From: Sipunculus nudus
Lineage: Eukaryota > Annelida > Sipuncula > Golfingiida > Sipunculidae
Reading direction: 5' to 3'
Assembly (NCBI GenBank): GCA_026874595.1
Contig: CM049313.1
Coordinates: 65,166,159-65,230,158 of the forward strand
DNA: 64,000 nt
Shown here: one piece after another, positions 58,810 to 64,000 of the stretch
Position numbering within the stretch: position 1 is the stretch's first letter
Layout of the letters: every line of letters starts with the position of its first letter
Program-made: the position numbers and the translations under genes
The notes under the pieces: generated by a model
What the model was told of the DNA's origin: nothing
What the model saw: only the letters and a program-made list of their open reading frames with translations
Database searches by the model: none

Positions 58810-59790
58810 TTTATTCAATACAAGCCAACTGCACTGCACTTTCATATATGACGATTATATGTATTAAGAAATATTTGACCCAATCCTTTGCAAGGTTCCA
58901 TTAATATACGTCCGACTGCCTTCACTTTAACAGTTCTTGAGATAATATGATCAAAAGGAATTTAAAGATGGTTGCCTGGTGGCCATTTTGGACTTCTGAC
59001 AGGTCTGAAATCAGACAACAACCATTCTCTAAATCGAACCAAAAATTGAAGATAAATTAGTGAAACTGCACTGAAAAAAAGGATTTCTAAGGTGGCTAAC
59101 TGGCAGACATAATGGATTTCTGACAAGTCTGACATTTGATATCACACATCCTCCAACAAGAGACCAAACTTGGGGCAAATTCTCCAAATGATGTTAAAGT
59201 AATGAATGTCCAAAACAATTCAAAAGGCATGTTCAGGCACTCATATCAGATTTATAGATATGCAAATGTAAAAGTGTAGGTCCAATATCACTCCGCTTTT
59301 CAATGGGGTCAGCAGGGTTGGTAAACTGCAAAACCTGAAAGAATAGAAATGCAGAAAGCATGACTAAGAGTCATGTAATAAAATAAAGCCATCCAAAATC
59401 AAATACACATCCACATATTATGAGAACAAACACTTGCTTTTATATGTGGTGATTTATATAAAAATATTCAGATATCTAGGAAATTAAGTTTATTGCTATG
59501 ATTCCATAAAATAAACTGCAAAATGTTCCCATCATCTTATAAATCAGTAGCTAAACCTTAATACTATACTCTCATAGTGTTAATTCCTGGCTGAAGTATT
59601 CCAACAACAGTGTTTTGTTATGCAGTAACGAGGTACTTATCACTCAGCCTTATCACTTAAAAGCCTGATACAAAAGGGAGTCATATGTCAGCAGTGTCAC
59701 TCACAATTACAGCCACACGGTGAGATGTACCAGCTGGAGTGCAAGCTTATATATACAAGAAAAATAGAGATGGTCTACAAAATAAGTTGA
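58810..59790. other. No gene seen
   Basis: Includes GGTGGCCATTTTGGACTTCTGACAGG and a similar phrase about 120 bp later, probably part of a dispersed repeat. Confidence 0.4.
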
Positions 59791-60000
59791 CCTGACCTAT
59801 GACCTTGGCCTTTTGCCCACATATCAACTGGATTCTTTCTAAATGATGGGTAACTACTAACCAATTACATCTGGCCGGGTGTAATTATTTGGCAACCAAT
59901 GAGTGAATAACTTAGACCTGCAACCTTTAACCTCCTGACCAGCTGACCTCAAAATCAACTAGAATACGGGTAGTCGACAAGCGACTACGTGTATCCGCCT
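59790..60000. repeat. TGACCT-rich repeat fragment
   Basis: GTTGACCTGACCTATGACCT and, near 59933, CTGACCAGCTGACCTC. Related to 60950-61560. Confidence 0.5.
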
Positions 60001-60029
60001 AAATCAGAGTGGAACGGGTGAAGTGACGC

Positions 60030-60860
60030 ATGGATTGAGTGGCAAGGGGAAATAGAGTGAACTGTTGCATATTAGCATGGATGTCTGCAGCCAAATTGTG
60101 TACGTAGGTTGCGCCACCTACCAAAAAATCCAGAAAGCCGTCCAAGTTGTATACATATGCAAAATTTAAGGCAGATAAGTCAAACCACTTCATGTATATG
60201 AGTGATTTTTGCCCTCGGCAGACAAACAGATGGACGCTGTGCAAAAATGGTTGCAGGTGGCGCCACCAGTTTTGCGTATAATAAAGAGCTATGTGAGAAC
60301 TATACACATGCAAAACTTTGGCCCAATCGGTCAAACGGTTCCCAAGATAGGAGCTTGGATGTCTTCAGCGTAAACGTGAATGTAGGTGGCGCCACCTGTC
60401 ATAAAATCAGAAAAGCTATCCAGGATGCATACGCATGCCGAGTTTCAGGTGAATTAGTCAAACCACTGCAGAAATATGAGTGATTTAAACCCAAGGCAGA
60501 CGAACAGATGGACACTGTGCAAGCATGGTTGCAGGTGGCGTCACCATTTTTTGTGTATGTTATAAAGCTCTCCAAGAGCTACATTTGTGCAAAAAAATTT
60601 TCCTGATCGGTCAAACGGTTCCCGAGATATGTTGGTTTATGTGTGGAAACAGACGCACAAACGGACGCAGAGCGCAGAGGAAATGTCAGAGGTCAAAACA
60701 AGTGACCCGAACATAATCCTGGGTTTCGTAAAATTCTGCCCAGCGGTTACGGAGGAGTTCTCCGGACACCTACGCCGCGGCGGCTGCGGCGGCAGCGGCG
60801 GGCTGAAAACATAGTATCCGCAAAACTCTGTTTTGGCGGATACAATTAGTTTTTTCTTCA
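60030..60860. repeat. Dispersed repeat array with GGTGGCGCCACC palindromes
   Basis: GTAGGTTGCGCCACCT, GCAGGTGGCGCCACCAG, GTAGGTGGCGCCACCTG and GCAGGTGGCGTCACCA occur at about 60103, 60254, 60384 and 60532, so the period is about 130-150 bp. Each is followed by TATAAAGCT or a related phrase and then CAATCGGTCAAACGGTTCCC. It ends in a GC-rich part with CGGCGGCTGCGGCGGCAGCG and an imperfect mirror of TATCCGC/GCGGATA. Open frames on both strands are by-products. Confidence 0.6.
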
Positions 60861-60949
60861 TGCAAAAAGACCCATAAATATGATGTTTGAATCACATTCA
60901 GTGATGCATAGATGTGGCATATGTGAAAGACTGAAGGTTTGGGTTGAAC

Positions 60950-61560
60950 AGTTTCACTTGAAATATGTTCACAAGCATTTAGAACAATATTGTGACCTTG
61001 ACCTTTGACCTTTGTAACTCAACATCAATAGGCTTCTTCCCCTATTGGTAGGTAAGCCATATATGACAGATTGAAAGTATAGACTGAAGAGTTTGCCTGA
61101 AAATGACTCCACGCAAGAAGAGGGAGCTGTGAACTTGACCTTTGACCTCAAAATCAACAGGTCTTTTCCCCTGTTGGCAGAGAAGCGATATGGGTGCTGA
61201 AAGGTTTGGAATGAAAGGTCTAGCTTGAAATGTGTGCACAACCTTTTCAAAGAAGTGGATCCTGTGACCCTGACCTACGACCTTGTGCCCTCAACATCTA
61301 TAGGATTTTTCTCCCACTTAGTAGGTCAGCTATATGTGAAAGATCAAAGAACTGGGATGAAAAGGTTTGGCTTAAAATGCATCCACAGGCTTTTCAAAGA
61401 GGTTGGTACTGTGACCTTGACCTTTGACCTTGTGACCTCAAAATAATTATGGTTCTTCCCATGTTGTTAGGTGAGCTGTATGTGAAAGATGGAAGGTTTG
61501 GGATGAAAATTTTGGCTAAAAGAATTATTTCTGGGGGGTGCAAACACACCTCATAACTTC
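60950..61560. repeat. About 150-bp tandem repeat with TGACCTTGACCTTTGACCT clusters
   Basis: Four units with landmarks at about 60992, 61136, 61265 and 61412, each followed by CTCAACATC..TAGG.TTTTTCCC and then GGTTTGGGATGAAA. It is the same half-site theme as 9380-9990 but on the other strand. Confidence 0.65.
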
Positions 61561-61619
61561 GAGAATATAGGTCGCAGTGACCTAATTTCAGTTTACAAGG
61601 AGATCTTTTTAGAACCTCT

Positions 61620-61765
61620 AAGACTGCATAGGGTTCATGGCCCTAGCCCCTACGGTTACGATTTGTGCCCTGCTAACGGACGGACGGCCGGCCGGACGGC
61701 CGGACGGACAGACGGAAGGACAACGGACAAAGACCCATCACTATAGCCCAGCATGACTGAAAGTC
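61620..61765. repeat. GGAC/GGCC-rich repeat end
   Basis: GGACGGACGGCCGGCCGGAC is followed by ACGGACAGACGGAAGGAC and GACCCATCACTATAGCCCAG. Such endings recur in dispersed repeats of bivalves. Confidence 0.5.
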
Positions 61766-61972
61766 AGCTGAGCTAAAAACTGTTGTCATAGTAACATGAT
61801 TTCAGCTTTTTTTTCAATAGTTACATCAGTACCTTTCTGATAGATGACGCAATATCACCCCACGTTAAAGGGGGGAATCTGACTAACTGTCAGCTGAATG
61901 AAATGAAGTCCGTGGCTTATTTGAGAAGGAAGAGGTAAGTTAATTGAGCTAATAAACTAATTCAGTACTTTC

Positions 61973-62123
61973 GCTGTTTGAAAGCCCTGTGCTGTAATGC
62001 AATAACGGATTTTCTTACTCCTTCCAGTGCTAGATGATGCAAGACCATGGTTTCAAGGTACATTTTGGGATCAAAATTTTCCCCATAGTGCTGAGCAAAT
62101 TTGTCGTCTGTCGGTTTTGACAT
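61973..62123 (-). pseudogene. Methyltransferase exon 1, copy B' (open frame, donor mutated)
   Basis: It starts ATG at 62123, is 151 nt like copy B, and is fully open: M-S-K-P-T-D-D-K-F-A-Q-H-Y-G-E-N-F-D-P-K onward to A-F-K-Q. The donor reads GAAAGT instead of GTAAGT. No exon 2 or 3 of B type follows to the left; that interval (58.8-61.8 kb) holds other repeats. It is either a decayed duplicate or, less likely, an exon rescued by an alternative donor. Confidence 0.85.
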
Positions 62124-62290
62124 GATCCGTTTAGACCAGGAAAACGGGGGAACTAGTAGCCCTTTTAAATTGTTCTTTAAGCGTACACTCGATATCGCTC
62201 TGCTATTACCACTAGTGTACAGTAGTGCGAAGCCTTGTGTACATATTATGTAATGGTCTCGTGGCGTCCGTACACAAAAAAAATATTTAC
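62124..62290 (-). promoter_or_regulatory. Conserved 5' leader of copy B'
   Basis: Counterpart of 37710-37865. Confidence 0.45.
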
Positions 62291-62360
62291 TGAGTTTGCA
62301 TGTCTAAAGGTCAAGTGTCAGCGTGATTGATTGCCAAATGTTTGAAGGTCAGTCGTGCAA

Positions 62361-62362
<2 letters not shown>

Positions 62363-62407
<45 letters not shown>
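62363..62407. repeat. (CA)n/(TA)n microsatellite
   Basis: ACAC run followed by a short TA run, in the same position as 37980-38074. Confidence 0.95.
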
Positions 62408-62869
62408 AGGCCTTAAGACCTGCAGCCACGATATCAAATGTTAATGTAAAGATTAAAAAAGAAGTCAATAATGTCCAGAGAATTAATTCACTTTTCCCCT
62501 GATATTTTCAGGCAATGATATAATGAAATTTATTGATGAAAATTTTCCATCTTCCATCTTAAGACTTAGGGCAAAACAGAAGAAACCACACTTGCTGGAT
62601 ATAGCAGGCGACTCCAAGATTGTTTTTCAGATCTTCAGGGGTATTTTCCTTTGGGGGGATGTCTGTCTAGATCTTTATTATGATTAAAAATATATTTTTC
62701 ATATGGTCCATAAAAGTGCATCGTCAACATGACCACTTAGAATTTATACTTATTCTCGCAGTGATTTTAGCTGAATGCCTAATCCACACCTTGTCCCTCG
62801 TTTCATTCATGGTTATTTGATAATTTAATGGTAATTTGAATATTAATTTTACTTGATGTTCCTTCTTTA

Positions 62870-63290
62870 TAAAAAAACATCGCCCCTTATACCCCCTACC
62901 GAGGATCTACCCCTGTCCCAAATACCCCCGCCATCTTCAGACTTTCATCAAACTTCCATCCATGAAAATTGCAATTCCACTTTTTTTAATAAAACCATAA
63001 TGTTTGTTGAAAAATTTAATTGGGCGGGGGGGGGGGGGCCATTTAATGAAAAGCACATTCGGCTTCTAACCAATAACGCTTTAATCTGTTGACAGATGGC
63101 TCCAGATGTTTCAGATTTAGTCCGCCGCCGTAAGGACGGAGGACTACAGAAATAATCTGTCTGTCCGTCCGTCCGTCCATCCGTACGTACGTACGTACGT
63201 CCGTCCTTCCTTCCTCATCACTGATCGCACACTTTTTTAGTTACATTTGGATGGGGGACTATTTGTTCCTCTAGGCCCTGGTTTAGCTCA
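62870..63290. repeat. GTCC-core repeat, unit 2 copy
   Basis: Counterpart of 38500-38930, with GTCCGTCC and GTAC runs at about 63162-63212 and a G-run at 63024-63038. Confidence 0.6.
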
Positions 63291-63634
63291 TCTATGTGTG
63301 AGTAAGATTACTTTCACACGTGGATGAACATATTTATTTTGTATGGATATAGCTTTTGATCATGGACACAAACATTTTGTCGTGTTTTAAATAGTTTAGT
63401 TATTAATTCATCCATCTCTGAGTGCAAATTGTACAACAACAGTGACGTAACTTTAGCCTTAAGGTCGGATGGGGGGGGGGGTGTGTGACTCAAAGGCGTT
63501 GGCGTTATCTAAGTTGGTAGGACATTTTTATGAACATTATATATATATATATATATATATATGAATAAATTTCCTAATATATTCAATAAAAACTACCTGA
63601 AATCAGCTATAGTTGCATGAAGGACGTTTAGTCA

Positions 63635-64000
63635 ATCACCGAAAGCCTAAATACAAGAATAATACCCGAAACGCCACAAAAAGAATCCCAGCATAGAGGG
63701 CTATGCAACTGCCGTGACAAATCTGGTTGACCCCTCAACTGGAAGTGCCTAACAATGTCCATTGTATACAAAGCCGTCTGGCACAACAACGGTTCAGTGA
63801 ACAGCTACATTGTTATGACCGGAGGCCTCTATAAGCAAAGGTATTACAATCACAACAAATCGTTCAAGCACAGTACCGATTCAAAAGAAACCGTGCTTGG
63901 GAAGCACGTAAGAGAGACAAGTTACAAAGTTTCTTTATCATTTGTTCTACAATCCAGCAGTCAAACACATTCATGAGCTCACCATCTAAGTGCAACTGGT
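63635..64000 (+). mobile_element. Penelope-like element, GIY-YIG endonuclease fragment (unit 2 copy)
   Basis: The frame 63755-63976 reads MSIVYKAVWHNNGSVNSYI, then V-M-T-G-G-L-Y-K-Q-R-Y-Y-N-H-N-K-S-F-K and S-K-E-T-V-L-G-K-H-V. I-V-Y-K-A and Y-I-V-M-T-G-G are the GIY and YIG strands, and R-Y-Y-N-H-N-K-S-F fits the catalytic helix of Penelope-like nucleases. The upstream Cys linker is out of frame, and the window ends before the C-terminus. Confidence 0.7.

Noticed and set aside
60637-60861. Proline-rich minus-strand frame and glycine-rich plus-strand frame
   Set aside because: Products of the CGG/CGCGGC-rich end of a dispersed repeat.

Overview
The window looks like nuclear DNA of an invertebrate animal, most likely a mollusc and perhaps a bivalve. 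It is AT-rich and intron-bearing, full of (TA)n and (CA)n runs, minisatellites, degenerate LINE, Penelope and LTR pieces and tRNA-like SINEs, and it carries AGGTCA-rich dispersed repeats of a kind I associate with bivalves. There is no prokaryotic gene organisation and no CRISPR. The host assignment is inference from the repeat landscape and is not proven.

The only convincing host genes are members of one family: small SAM-dependent N-methyltransferases of the NNMT/PNMT/INMT type, all on the minus strand. Two copies are complete. Copy A (exons 22207-22060, 21428-21221, 19839-19401) and copy B (37709-37559, 36629-36422, 35269-34834) each have three exons, the same intron phases (1 and 2) and exactly 264 codons plus stop. 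Around them lie orphan exons: exon 1 at 12.3, 17.1, 45.4, 51.9 and 62.0 kb, exon 2 at 10.9, 29.4, 31.0 and 56.9 kb, and exon 3 at 28.4, 49.1 and 55.9 kb. All are on the same strand, and most carry frameshifts, nonsense codons, truncations or lost splice donors.

The layout is a tandem duplication of about 24-33 kb per unit. Roughly 10.2-40 kb (unit 1) recurs in the same order at 41.3-64 kb (unit 2, running off the window). Both intact genes are in unit 1. In unit 2, copy A' lost exon 2 to an L1-like LINE and gained a stop and a dead donor, and copy B' keeps only an open exon 1 with a mutated donor. Inside unit 1 a 1600-bp segment is repeated head to tail with only three differences seen (29204-30803 and 30804-32405). 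A 35-bp minisatellite occurs at 32.6 and 58.3 kb and, inverted with its flank, at 4.07-5.25 kb.

The left 10 kb is a transposon graveyard: CR1/L2-like LINE end, Ty3/Gypsy Pol scrap, SINE-like repeats, a short solo LTR, the inverted minisatellite, and a second LINE RT remnant. Other elements include an 859-bp solo LTR with a 4-bp target duplication and an empty site in unit 2, a minus-strand L1-like fragment at 39.7-41.3 kb, and two Penelope-like GIY-YIG fragments at 39.3 and 63.7 kb. I did not find an undescribed multi-gene system. The most informative signal is the birth-and-death history of the methyltransferase array.
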